Positions 32,349 through 44,214 of a DNA stretch of 64,000 bases are shown in pieces. Below the pieces are notes generated by a model. It searched no databases and had not been told where the DNA came from. It saw only the letters and a list, made by a program, of their open reading frames with translations. This DNA is from Pomphorhynchus laevis (lineage: Eukaryota > Acanthocephala > Palaeacanthocephala > Echinorhynchida > Pomphorhynchidae): the NCBI GenBank assembly GCA_012934845.2, contig WNNJ02001820.1, forward strand, positions 62,001 to 126,000. Reading direction: 5' to 3'. Within the stretch, counting starts at the first letter, position 1, and each line of letters starts with the position of its first letter. Position numbers and translations under genes: made by a program.

Positions 32349-32724
32349 CACATACATATATATGTATATCTTTTTCCGAATATAAGATTAATTAATTTTA
32401 CTAACGCTTCTTTAATATCTACTAAATCTTGATTTGTATAAAGAGTACTAAAATCGTATGTATTTATATTTTGAAAATTTATTCCTCTTGTCTGTTCTAA
32501 AAATTCTTTTGTAGAATTAATACTTAAATAGTGTTTTATACTAGTATTAATTTCGATTACCTTGCAATATTTTTTGAAGTGTGCTTTAATTACTTTAAGT
32601 ATTTTATTCATATAGACAGAAAGTGGTTTTAATGTACATTTAAACGCACTACATATGAACCTAGGTTTTATTGGATTGATTTGTAATTTTGGATTCCAAT
32701 ATAATATAGGTATAGTTTTATTAA
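32349..32724 (-). mobile_element. Penelope-like fragment upstream of copy 1
   Basis: This matches about 29977-30345 of copy 1 (RT motif A region: NINTYDFSTLYTNQDLVDIK) with few changes. It lies just upstream of the copy 1 leader in the same orientation. Penelope-like elements are often arranged with a partial copy upstream of a longer one; this piece would be such a partner, though it lacks the 3' end. Confidence 0.85.
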
Positions 32725-32758
32725 ACTATACTTATATTTTATAATATAGGTATAGTTT
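32701..32758. repeat. Triple fold-back at the end of the Penelope-like fragment
   Basis: ataatataggtatagttt occurs at 32701-32718, then largely inverted at 32723-32739 (AAACTATAC core), then again direct at 32741-32758. The inner hairpin is GTATAGTTT-TATT-AAACTATAC. The element match ends within the first copy, so the rest arose at the junction. Confidence 0.8.
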
Positions 32759-32759
32759 C

Positions 32760-33110
32760 ATAATTATATGGCATTTTAAATTATATAATGAATAAGAGAG
32801 AATGTGTGTGAGTAAATAATTTTTTAATTTTTTTATAACGATGATTTTTTTGTGTTTTAATTTCTAAATATACAATTGAATGGGTTGCCCGCAAATGGGC
32901 CCCATATTATTACTTAGATAACGTTTAATAAAAAGTAGGGATCATTGGGCTTGTGAATCAAGATTGCATATTTTTTTTAATTAATTGAGTGTACATGCTA
33001 AAATTAATAGTTTTAATGATTTTAGTTTAAATTTTATAAATAATTAATTGGTTTTTTAAGAAATAATAATATATTATACAATTTAAACATTGAATTATTT
33101 AACTCATCAA
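32760..33110. other. AT-rich spacer
   Basis: Mostly low complexity. A segment with gcccgcaaatgggcccc (about 32887) and gagtgtacatgc (32986) resembles 54519-54590 and may be an old dispersed repeat. Confidence 0.4.
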
Positions 33111-34600
33111 ATCAACACCTGCTGACAAAACAACGGTCATTGGCAACATACAATCCTAAAGCTTTGCACATGAAAAACTACTCTGGGGATTAAGAGCTCA
33201 TTATAATCGGTCTGTTCAAAGAAAGTTTCTCACGTGTGACTCCAAGATCAAATCGATGAAGAATCGTAGAATCGTGATTCAAGGAATCTTTAGCCTTACA
33301 AGACTTTCTTAAAGGAATATTCGCCAACCATAAGGAAGACCACATTTCGGTCTTGGAGAGATGGAGCTTCTAAGTGGATTGATTCAAAGGGCTTTGGGTT
33401 GTAATCAAAGAAATGAAAAAGCATCTCTCAAATGTAATGATAGCCTCCGAGGATGTTCAGTTTCAAACGATATAGAAGTTTACTCACCATTATATTGACC
33501 CTTTGGAAAATAAATCACACCGGAAAATCTCTTGGATGCGTGGCTGATTACGCCTAAGACGTCATCAAATGACATCTCGGCGTTCGGGCTGCCACCAAGT
33601 TGTTCGACTAGAAAGTCCGAAAACAAATCCATGCTAAACTGCTAGTTTCACCGTTAGCAGCATGGTCAGGAATGCACCAGGAATGATGATATTTTGTCTG
33701 AAATGGTCAATGGGTATCAACGGCTAAGGACACGAGACCAATCACTATATCCAATACCATGGTGATTGTCTATGGGAAAGCTTTGGCAATATACCTGGCT
33801 CTAGATATTATAGATCCCGAGATTCGCCACTACGAATCTCGGGATAGGGAATTGTTGGGTGACTGCATTTACAGGTTTCGTAGTAGTAGGGGAACCGTAA
33901 AAGCAGTCAAGGCCTTGCAGGGTTTTCTCACTTTGGATTTGCCATATTCTCTAGACGTGTTTACAGCTTTTGACAACCATATACTTGAATTTGTAATGAA
34001 AACGTTAAAAAGATTATGTTCTACCGAACATTCTGCGTTGAGTGTGGGGAAGTTTGGAGAGCAGAAGCTTATATCTTGGAGACGACAAGGGTTTATTTTA
34101 AAAGTTATCCAATGATCCTTTTCAATAGCCCCCTTGTCACCAATCTTTTGTATGATTACCACAAGTGGAGTCTTGGATAGAAACACTAGTGGCACTATAT
34201 ACGCCGATGATATATGATTGGTGTTTAAAACAACTTTGTATGATAATATATTCGAAAACAGAGTGAAGTCTGTAGTGAATAGAATTGCTATACGTCTGTT
34301 TAAGTTAACATTGCCTTTTAACCGAACAAAAAAGCAATTTCATTTACTACAGATTTCGCAAACCAAAACGCCTCACTAAATTTTTTGATGTTATTAAAGG
34401 ACATCGGAAGATACAAATAAGGATACTGGATCTGTTTTCGGATCTAGGCTGCATAGAGATTGGATATGTCAAAAAATTTAATTAGTAAAAAAGGAATAAA
34501 GTTGTTCTGATGTACGAGACGATTAAATGTTGGCTTAAGTAGGTGTATAACAGTGCTCAACACGTTTGTGTTTAGTGTCCTGTACTTCTACTCGTATAAT
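33111..34600 (+). mobile_element. Degenerate LINE reverse transcriptase fragment
   Basis: The frame at 33759-34115 includes TLDLPYSLDVFTAFDNHILE, a motif A-like segment with both Asp positions. Shifted frames after it give SPLVTNLLYDYHKW and, at about 34197, IYADDI, a motif C. The spacing suits a LINE RT. It matches neither the I-type nor the L2-type families here and may be R1/Jockey-like. Many stops and shifts show that it is old. Confidence 0.5.
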
Positions 34601-36029
34601 CGTCCACCAGAACAGCGTTATATATTTTTAAAACAAGGCTTTTAGAAATAATTAAAGAAGAGTTTAATAATGATGAATATATGAAAATAAATTAATTAAT
34701 AGGTATGTAAAATTTTATAATGTAAAAATAAAAAAATTAAAAAAATTAATAAATGTTTTGTATAAATTAGATAATTTAATGTATCTCTTTGGTTGTTACC
34801 CTCTATATTTTAACAATTAAAATTTAACATTTAATGTTATTGCCAATTTAAACAAGTTGAATTGTATTATCAATGTTTTTGCTTTTGTTTTATTTTTCCT
34901 TTGTCTTTTATTACCATCACAAATCAACAAATTGCTTTCAGACAGAATGCAGGCTTCCCTTTGACGGGTAATCAAAAGTGCGCATATGGGCGCGAAGAAA
35001 ATAAAATTCAACTTAACGTACAATTCAATGTTTTTACATTAATAAATTCTTATTAATAAAATATAAATATACTATAATTTAATATTGAAGTCAAATATAT
35101 TATTGCCATTAATTTATTTTTTATGGATTAAATAAGATTCTTGAATTATGCAGGACAATGCATGATTTTGAACAGGTAAAATATAGGCATTTTAAAGCCA
35201 TTACTGGAATTAGGGGGAGTGAAGTGATGAATAATAACACTTGGAGTATTACCCTTTTTAATGTTATTAATATGCTGTTTAGCGAAGACATTAGCTTGTC
35301 TGGCCAATACATTTGTGTGTTCACAATATTTGCAAGGTGTCTTTTTTATAATCCGGTTTATGCTAAAAAATGTGGTCGACTTTAAGTTATTTTTATTTAA
35401 ATAAAAACATGGGCATCCTCATCATTGTTATTTTTAGTATTATCAATAAATTTTGATAGTGATGAATAACGTTGATTGTTCATAAAGAAATAATTTGTAT
35501 AACTTTATTGTTTATCGCTAAATATTTATGTAGAGATTTTTTAATAGTTTATATTAGGTAACCATGCAATAAAATAACCATATTGTTCCATGCAATAAAA
35601 TATATATCGTCAATAACAATTTTTTATTCTAAATTATATTCTTTAAATTTTTTAAAAATAAATTTTGTAAACGTGTTTGTTTTGTATTACCGAAAATGTA
35701 GTCATTGGTTGAATCAATCGGCTGAAAGTCGTGAATCAAGTCCAGTCTAACAAGCAACACCATTATTATATAAATAAATATATATCGAGCCTGTTGAAAG
35801 TCAAACAATAATTTCCGTTTGTTTTAAGCCCTCATAATAATTTCGCATTATTTTACAGATGTTATTATAATTTAATAAATAAGCAGATATGAATTGATTA
35901 TATTGATCACAAAGAATTACCGATTAATTTTTTTTCATGGTGTTTGTTTACTCATCTTTTCACTTCAGAATAATGAGATTGTCAATATATCCTACTTTTT
36001 CCGTGTATCAAAAAACTGTAAAATATGAC
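34601..36029. other. AT-rich intergenic DNA
   Basis: I see no supported gene or structured repeat. The open frame at 35158-35385 (75 codons) has no recognisable motif. Confidence 0.5.
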
Positions 36030-36200
36030 GGTTTCCGTTTTGAAAGGATTAACAATAAGAAAGTTTGATGATATAAACTGATCTTTAAATGTTACAATGA
36101 TCTGGCTGATTTTAGAAACAACATTATTACGTCTTCGTCCTGATAACATTGATGTAATATTATCAGCAAATAGTATAAATATGTGTATCGTGTCATATGG
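36030..36200 (-). mobile_element. Short I-type LINE fragment (RT palm)
   Basis: actgatctttaaatg through attatcagcaaatag aligns with 21820-21910, the segment around the YADD motif of I-type LINE copy 1. It is short and strongly diverged. Confidence 0.6.
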
Positions 36201-38671
36201 GTTTATTATGATTAATGGATGCGGTTATGTTAGGGATTTATACTATAAGTAAATTTAAATTGTTGTAATATTTAAAATATTGTACAATGTAGTATTTTAT
36301 GAGTATATAAATATGTACTAGGTAGTTGGCTTTATTCAACAAATCTGAAAACATACAATATACACATAGAGATCATATTAGATAGTTATGCATGGCATTC
36401 TTCTCGACCAAGTAATCTTCGAGGTAACTTGGCGATTGCGGTGTCGATTGTTTCTTCTCTCGGTATTTGCAGTCTCCAAGCATTGGGGTATGGGCATTGT
36501 GTTCGTCCTCATCGTTTAATTTGTATTGTGCTCGAGCAATTGACCGTTTCTGTTGTCTAGTGAGCCGATATTGTCGGCTGGATCGTTTAACCTGTCCTCA
36601 GTCTTGATAACAGATCTAATCCTTCATCTTGTTCACCTTACAAGTATTCCGCCGATGTAGGCTCGTTTATATGCTCTCAATTGTCTATCAGCTACGGAGC
36701 TAAATGTTTCGTGTAAACAGTACCATCTTGCCCTGTCTGAATCTGACACGAGCATACGGCAGGTTCGACATAATCAGATCGACTAACTCGGGTTGTTGCG
36801 AGTATTTGCTTTATAAGTTATGTCGGTTCAGAACTACGGGACCTGGTGCACTGAGCCACGTTGACATGCTTGTCCCAGAAGTAGGATTCCTTTCGTACTT
36901 GAACAAGCGCGCGTGAGGAGAGCAATTTGTATCGGTACACAACGAGGATCGAGTTGAGTGCAATTACGTAAGGCAAGGACTTCTCCCAATGTTCAATTAT
37001 CAATTTCCTTGTTGCTAAGTCGAGCTGAATACACTCACAAAATCCCATTATATCGTTCAACCTGTTAATTGCCGGTAAGGTTGTATAGCGTTGAATGGCT
37101 GACGTTGACGCCTAACCGATTCAGATAAGTCGTGAGATGGTCTGACATGAAACTTAAACCTTATTAGAGTAGACGAAAGACGGCGTTCCGAACATGAAAA
37201 ATATATATTCCAAGCATTTGATAACTGTATCCGATGTCATATCGAAGCGAGGAAAATCCATAGGAAATCGTGAAAATTCTTCGATTGCAACGAAGGGGAA
37301 TCGATTGCTAAAATTCGACGAGAGAGATCTTTTAAAATGCATGGACAATCGTTCGAAAGGCTGGCACGCTTTTACCAGATGATTTGTTTCGGGCTTGTAG
37401 TATCGAGGCTTCAGTCGTGCTTAATTTTAAAAAGAAGTTAGCTAAGCCGTTTTATCTTCCTGGCCGGTAGATAAGTTCGTAATGGGAAGGCGATAGTTCG
37501 ATGCGCCAGCGAATTATCTTGTCGTTCTCAATGCGACTGCGATGTTCTTCATTGAATATATACGCTACGCTTTTTTGGTCCGTGAGTAGCCTGACTTTCC
37601 GACTGAGTAGATAGTGATTCCAGACTCTACATGCTTCAACAATCGCGATAGCTTCTTCCTCTACAGCGAAATATGTTATCATGCTTTCTTTGAACGCCTG
37701 CGAATAAACGCAACTGGACGGGCATTCGGCGACAGGACAGCTCCTATTGTATAATTGGATGTGCCGGTTTTGAGAGTGAGGATGTTGGTTTAGTCTATCG
37801 CAACCAACACAGAATCTTCTATTTCCTTCTTAAGTAGCTCAAAAGAGCGGACAGCTATATTGCGTATTGGAAAATTCTGCAGGGATAGAAGCGGATGAAT
37901 CTGGTGATAGAAATTCATGACCCATTTCAAATATTGAGCAAACATCACATGATACTTTTTAGTTCATTTTCATTCTGTGGTTGTTTTAAATCTGTTAGAG
38001 CCTTGATTCTGTCTGGATCCGATAGCATTTGTCCCTTTTCGATCAAATATCCCGCCATAAAATTTTTGAACGCAATTGACCGATTTTTCTCGATTTAGGA
38101 TGATACCATACTTGGATATCGAAACTATAAACCCGTGTAGGTTTCTGTGGTGCTCTTCTAGTGATGTTCTACACACTAGGGTGTCGTCAAGGTAAGCGTA
38201 GGTTCCTTTTAACGACTCACGGTCTATAATATCATCAATTATACGTTTAAAACCAAATGGCACATTTGTAAGACCTAACGATAAACGGATAAAATGATGC
38301 AAACGTCCAAGCGCTTCGAAATCTGTAAAGTGTCGCTCTTCTTGCTGCAGAGGTACTTGATGGTACGCTGACTTGAGGCCAATCTTCGTTAAGAAACCGA
38401 ATGCCGACACTTCGATTAGAGCGTCTATTCGAGGAAGAGGGTACGCGTCTTGTTAGACATATGGATTGTCAGTTCTTGAATAGTCTATCATCATCCTCTG
38501 TTTACCGCTGGAATTATTCACAATAAGTATCTAAGCGCGCCATGCAGACGTATTTAGATCGATTATTTTATCTTTCAGTATGCGGGATATCTCGCACTTG
38601 ACATAATTGATCTGGTTCGCAGGAAGTCGGATTTGGTAGTCACGAGTTTGTTCCTTGAGTCTGATGACACA

Positions 38672-41320
38672 AACAGATTAAACACGCTAACTGAGTCTAC
38701 GTATTTTATATTGCAAATTAAAAATAATGCAAAATAAAACTTAAATAGTTAAATTATTAAAAGTTAATTAATAATAAATATTTGTTATAAGATTTTATAT
38801 AATTTATATTAAGATGAATTATAAACTGAAATAAAAAATAAAAATCAATTTGTATGAATTGACTAATAAATAACAGACGTTGTATCAGAATAAGAATTAG
38901 AGGTCATCAGGAGGAACCGCTATGCTATCAGGTTTCGGCCTCTAACTCCTCTACCCAACATAACAACGGGGTCAAATACATGCTAATGATGTATTTCCTC
39001 TGATAAAACTATCTAGTATCCTATTCTAACACAGTATATTATTTATTATCCATCCATAAAAATTTGCCAATTAAGAGTTTAAATTTATTCTTTAGATTAT
39101 TGTGTTGATTTATATATTTTACTATTTTCTGCTTGATGTTATTTTTATAGTATCCTAGTTTAAAATATGCATCTATTAAATTATTTAAATGATTTTGAAA
39201 ACCAATATTGTTACAAATTGTTGCAATTCTTAAAATTTCATTATTTAATGTATTATATTTTATATTATATGATATGCATGAATGCTCATGCAAAAATATG
39301 TTTCTTGTAAATTTAAATATGTCATCTTTACGATATAAATTTATAGTAGTTTTAGTTAATGTTAATTTAATGTTCATATCTAGATATACACCTTCTTTAT
39401 CATCAATATTGGTTTTGTTAAGAATAAGGCTTTCTGGATAAAGTTGTTCACTAATTGACTAAAAATTATTAGAATTATATACACAAATATCATCATTGTA
39501 TCAAACATATATTTCATATATTTAAATAATTTAGATTTATTTTTTACACAGTTATAAACAAATTCATATTCTAAAGAGCTTAGAAACAAGTCAATTATAA
39601 TTGGGCTACTATCCCCTCCTATTGGAACATATTTTACTTGTCTAAATATAGATGTATTTACTTTTAAATGATTTTGAATTATCAAAATATTTAAGGGTAC
39701 TATTAATTCAATTTTATCCACATATTTATATTTACTTGATGGTTTAATTTTTGTTAGATGGGCGTTATAGTTATTATAACATATATATGTATATCTTTTC
39801 CGAATATAAGATTGATTAATTTTACAAATTCATATTCTATAAAGCTTACAAACAAGTCGGCTATAATTGGGCTACTGTTACCTTTCATTGGAACACCTTT
39901 TACTTGTCTAAATATAAATGTCTTTACTTTTAAATAATTTTGATTTATCAAAATATTTAAGGGTTCTATTAATTCAATTTTATCCATATATTTACTTTTA
40001 CTTGTTGGTTTTATTTTTGTTAGATAGGCGTTATAATTATTATAACATATATATGTATATCTTTTTCCGAATATAAGATATATTAATTTTACTAGCGCTT
40101 CTTTAATATCTACTAAACCTAGATTTGTATAAAGCGTACTAAAATCGTACGTGTATTTATATTTTGAAAATTTATTCCTTTTGTCTGTTCTAAAAATTCT
40201 TTTGTAGAATTAATACTGAAATAGTGTTTTATACCAGTATTAATTTCGATTATCTTGCAATATTTTTTAAAATGTGCTTTAATTACTTTAAGTATTTTAT
40301 TCATATAGACAGAAAGTGGTTTTAATGTACATTTAAACGCACTACATATGAACCTACGTTTTATTGGATTTTTATGTAATTTTGGATTCCAATATAATAT
40401 AGGTAAAGTTTTATTATCTGATTCAACCTTTATACCCTTCTTATCCATTAGAGAACAGTGACTTGTAATAATTGTTTCTAAACTTAACTCACTACGTTCA
40501 TATGTTGAATTTACATTTAAATCATTAGAATTAACCTCTTTCATTAGTATATCATAACAAAGCTTTTTGCGAATGAAGACAAAGTTTTTACTAGCTTTAT
40601 CAATAGTTGTTATTATATAGTTATCTTTTAATTTAGTAAATTCTGTATACATATCTTTATTAATTTTATCATTCCTTTTATAATTATTTGTTATTTTCAT
40701 TTTATTTTTCATTTTATCAAATATATAATCTTTTCAAATGTTTATCTTTAATATATTCGAGCTTTCACTATTAATCAGCTTGCTAAAGTAAGCATTTAAG
40801 TTATTATATAACGAATTGTAAATTTTATTTTTGTCGTTGTTATTATTTAATCTATATTTATGCCCTTTTAATAGCAGCTTTCTTAATTCACAATTTTCAA
40901 TTAATTCTAGATTATGGGTACATAAATGTTCATTTATTTTATTAAAACTGAGACTTACAATCGCATTCTGTTTCCATAATGTTTCTAATATTATCGTTAC
41001 ATATTGATTTTAATTCTTTATTATAATTACTAATTTTTCGTCCTAATGACGGTTACAGCTTCTACCTTATTTTAAGAATATATTTACTTTAATCTGACCC
41101 TATTATTTCTTTACTTTTAGAATTATTTAAAAGTCCGGCTATATTTATGTTATCTATACATTTATTAATGAAGTTTATGGTTAATGTATATTTTCTATTG
41201 TTATTATTAACATTTATTGTCCGATTATAGTATTTTGTATTACAATAACTGTCTATTATACAACTTGGCCTATCATAGTCGTTAATTAATTTTTGATTTA
41301 TTGAATATATGACACGAGAT
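38672..41320 (-). mobile_element. Penelope-like element, copy 2, 5'-truncated, nested in the Gypsy fossil
   Basis: Minus-strand copy closely similar to copy 1 from its 3' end (38672, gattaaacacgctaactgag) to a point equal to copy 1 position about 31231. It lacks the first roughly 240 codons and so the nuclease. ORF pieces are readable at 39039-39377, 39380-39721, 39754-39987, 40119-40712 and 41089-41330. Motif C reads YNDDI near 39500. A tandem duplication of about 266 bp lies at 39560-40090. The short sequence atgacac occurs at both borders (38664-38670 and 41308-41314), consistent with a target duplication. Confidence 0.9.
39560..40090 (-). repeat. Tandem duplication of the RT palm region in Penelope copy 2
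   Basis: Two units of about 266 bp (about 39560-39825 and 39826-40090) each run from the FIEYEF-coding segment back through motif B to the region before motif A. The units differ from each other at many positions (SSPIIIDLF versus SSPIIADLF), about as much as separate copies do. The duplication is old or joined two different copies. Confidence 0.8.
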
Positions 41321-42642
41321 ATTGAACATATGATAGCGTCGAGAACTCCAACTACAAGGTCATCGTTCATTCTCCCGAAATTGAATGTTACCGATTTGTA
41401 TTTCAGCATAACTGGATGTTTGAGTATTACTTCAGCACAAATATGACATGATCGGGAAACGGACATTATTATGTTGAATTCCATGGTACGTCACGTCAGC
41501 TGTACAAATGTGGGTGACTGAGTGCTTGAAAGTAGACGATGCCATCCGTACACATTTTTCGTAATGATCCCGCCGTAGATTTCATCTTTGCGAAGCGCTT
41601 TCATCCACAAAGTTTCTAGTACTCCTGGTGTCAACTGAAGCAGTTATGTTGTATGGATTAAGTTTGACGGGAATCCTTGATTTTCCCAAACTGCAGCTTT
41701 TGATTGTATGTAATGATATTGTTGCTAGATGTGAGGGAGAGTATATGGCGCTTGAATTAACAGGAGGATAGGCTCTTTTACAACTTGATTGGCAAACTTT
41801 TGCGTAATGGCCTTGCTTGCCACAGGATTTACAAATAGAATTTAGAGCAGGGCATTTTGATCTGTGATGAAATAGTTGCCTGCAAAAATAGCACGACTTG
41901 CGAGCGACGACCAACTGGGATGACGTTATCGAACTCTGCTCTTCGTTTGTGCTGTTCTGGTTTAGTTGTTGGGGAGAACGGTCTAGGCGTGAGCTTGTTG
42001 TTGCGAAACATTCTGAGTTTTCTTAGTAACTTCGTGCTTGGATTTGAGCCAGTTCTAGCTGACAATCGACTTCAAAAGCTTTAGTCATTACGAGATCAGA
42101 ATGTTTAAGTAGTCGTTGTCGAATTAACGATGAATGCATCGCGAGTGCAGAGATTCCTGTTCTATTCGACAGAGACAGCTTTGAAAAGACATACTTTACT
42201 GATCTTTTCAATAGTCTGAATAAACTTATCGATTGACTCGTCTTGTTGCTGATGCTGCGTGTTCAATTTGTGACGGGCAAATACTTTGTTATGAGGTTGA
42301 ACATACAGTTGATTCAAGCGAGATAAAGCATCTTTCATTAAATTAGCATCGCTTATAATGACTGTAAATATTCTAAGCGACGTGGTTATAAAGTGCGTCT
42401 AGCCGATTAGTATCATTGAGGCCCTGTACAGATTAGATGAATTTAATGAAACGCCTCTTCCAATGTTCCCAGCATATTGCCGCTTTGAAGTGATTCGAAA
42501 CGATTGTGAATGTCTCCGGCTTGAGAAGTTTGTCCATCGAGATCAGAGTTTTAATTTGTTGAATAAATTGTACTTGGTCGTTAACCTTATTCAACAAATC
42601 TGAAAACACACAAGATACATATAGTGATCACGTTAGATAGTT

Positions 42643-43634
42643 CTACATGACAAAATAGTTATTATATAATGTGCTAAAATTTTTACTGTGGCATGAATTC
42701 ATATTATCAAATTGATATAAATTTTTTGATAGCAATGATAATCATAATCATTACTATGCTATCAGATTCCAGCCCGTGATCATCAACCTAACATAGTAGC
42801 AGGTCCGAATACATGTTTATGATGTATTTTCTTTTAAGTAATGTAATTATATTATTCGTGTAATAATATAATATATTAGTGTAGCGTAGAATTCTATCAC
42901 ATAAATTCATCTATAAATATTTTTTATATAATTTTGAATATATTTTTAATGATAAATTTATAATAAATTAAATAAATTTGGCCGTACTAAGTGATTACTA
43001 ATTTTATAAACAATCATTTTTTCGTAAATGGATGTGACGAGTTTTATTTAAATTGAAGTAAAATCCAGATATTTTAGAGTTAATGTAAAATTTTTTTTTA
43101 AAGATAAATTCTTGAAATGTTGATACCTACAATATCTGATAAGAGAGTAAAAACATTGTAAAGATGATATTTTTTCTTTGAATATCTGTCAAAATGTGCT
43201 AAATAAAAGTGAAGAGTCCAAGCGATGAATCCAGGCATTAACGATATCTAACATAGACAACTTTACTCCCGAAGTTATACCAATAGGAAGGGAATTGAAA
43301 AAAGGAATATTCATTTTTAATCTTCGCTACCTCAGATAATTTAGTTTCTCGATTTGTACTGTACTTAATAACTGGATTGAATTGATACAACACTTTAGTT
43401 GTGATATGTGCATTACGCAAAACTCTATTAAGGCATAATATCTTCTAATCCAGTGCATTTTGTCTTCAACAAACAAACGCCTTTAACATATTCGAAAATA
43501 AAGACGAATGGATTAAAACAAACAATGATTTCCTTATCCCGACTTATCAGTAATCCGTAGAGATATTTCTAATATTTATTCAAGACGAATAGACTGAGAG
43601 AATTAAAAAATCAATAGGTGGATGAATCATTCTA
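42643..43634. other. AT-rich DNA with a Penelope-like 3' hairpin remnant
   Basis: At 42715-42830 the hairpin segment (ttactatg ... catagtag) and the following atacatgtttatgatgtatt match the Penelope-like 3' region in diverged form on the minus strand. Beyond 42830 only faint similarity remains. The frame at 43238-43420 is unassigned. Confidence 0.55.
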
Positions 43635-44175
43635 TCTAGGACCTTAAATTTTGTTGTAGTCTGATAGATAATCGAATGAAACGCGTGACTCTTTGTGAGG
43701 TAGGAATTATATATTGTCAAGCTCGCATCACTTGCAACATTTAAGAGGTTGATTGCAGCACAGAAATTTGCAACTCTGATTGTATTAAAGTGGCATCTCC
43801 TTCTAAGTATTTCATTCTCTATTACTTTATCCTCCTACTTAGTAAGTAATAAGATGTTGTCGTGTTGTTTGGACTATCCTATACATAACGGTTTAAGCAA
43901 ACATTTCGTGTCAATTAGTAAAATGTCGACAACGGATTTAGTAGTTGCATAATAAAATGTAGAGGACCTTTGATGATAGATGCTAAAATTGTTTGTAAGT
44001 TCTACATATGGTTGATGCAATGTCACGACCATTTCTGTAGTAAAGTCTCCAAAATTCATGTCATCGGCATTACTCGTTATTCGATTCAGGAGATATTGAT
44101 TAATGTCATAAGCGGACCGAATACATTTTGATTTATGAAGGGAAATAACGTATGCATGTCGATAGAGCAAAATAC
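43635..44175 (-). mobile_element. I-type LINE fragment (endonuclease end)
   Basis: ctaggaccttaaattttgtt at 43640 matches 22911. The frame at 43874-44170 encodes TFYYATTKSVVDILLI and CLLKPLCIG, matching TFHCSTTNSLLDILLLHK and WLLKPICTE of copy 1. It is diverged and cut at both ends. Confidence 0.8.
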
Positions 44176-44214
44176 AAATTATAGGCTGTAAACGAATTCC
44201 ACTAAAGAATATTT

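Larger units (their letters stand above)
36331..42642 (-). mobile_element. Ty3/Gypsy fossil split by a Penelope-like insertion
   Basis: Minus-strand Ty3/Gypsy element. Matching terminal segments of about 55 bp lie at 36331-36387 and 42588-42642, probably parts of its LTRs. Recognisable parts from right to left are gag with two zinc knuckles (about 41820-41910), a protease region (about 41340-41480), RT (about 38000-38660), RNase H (about 37450-37680) and integrase (about 37150-37350). It is broken throughout, with more than ten breaks, and looks old. The Penelope-like copy at 38.67-41.31 kb sits inside it and is therefore younger. Confidence 0.85.

Noticed and set aside
32877-33000. Dispersed repeat shared with 54519-54590 (gcccgcaaatgggcccc; gagtgtacat)
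   Set aside because: The similarity is short and interrupted; too weak to define an element by eye.
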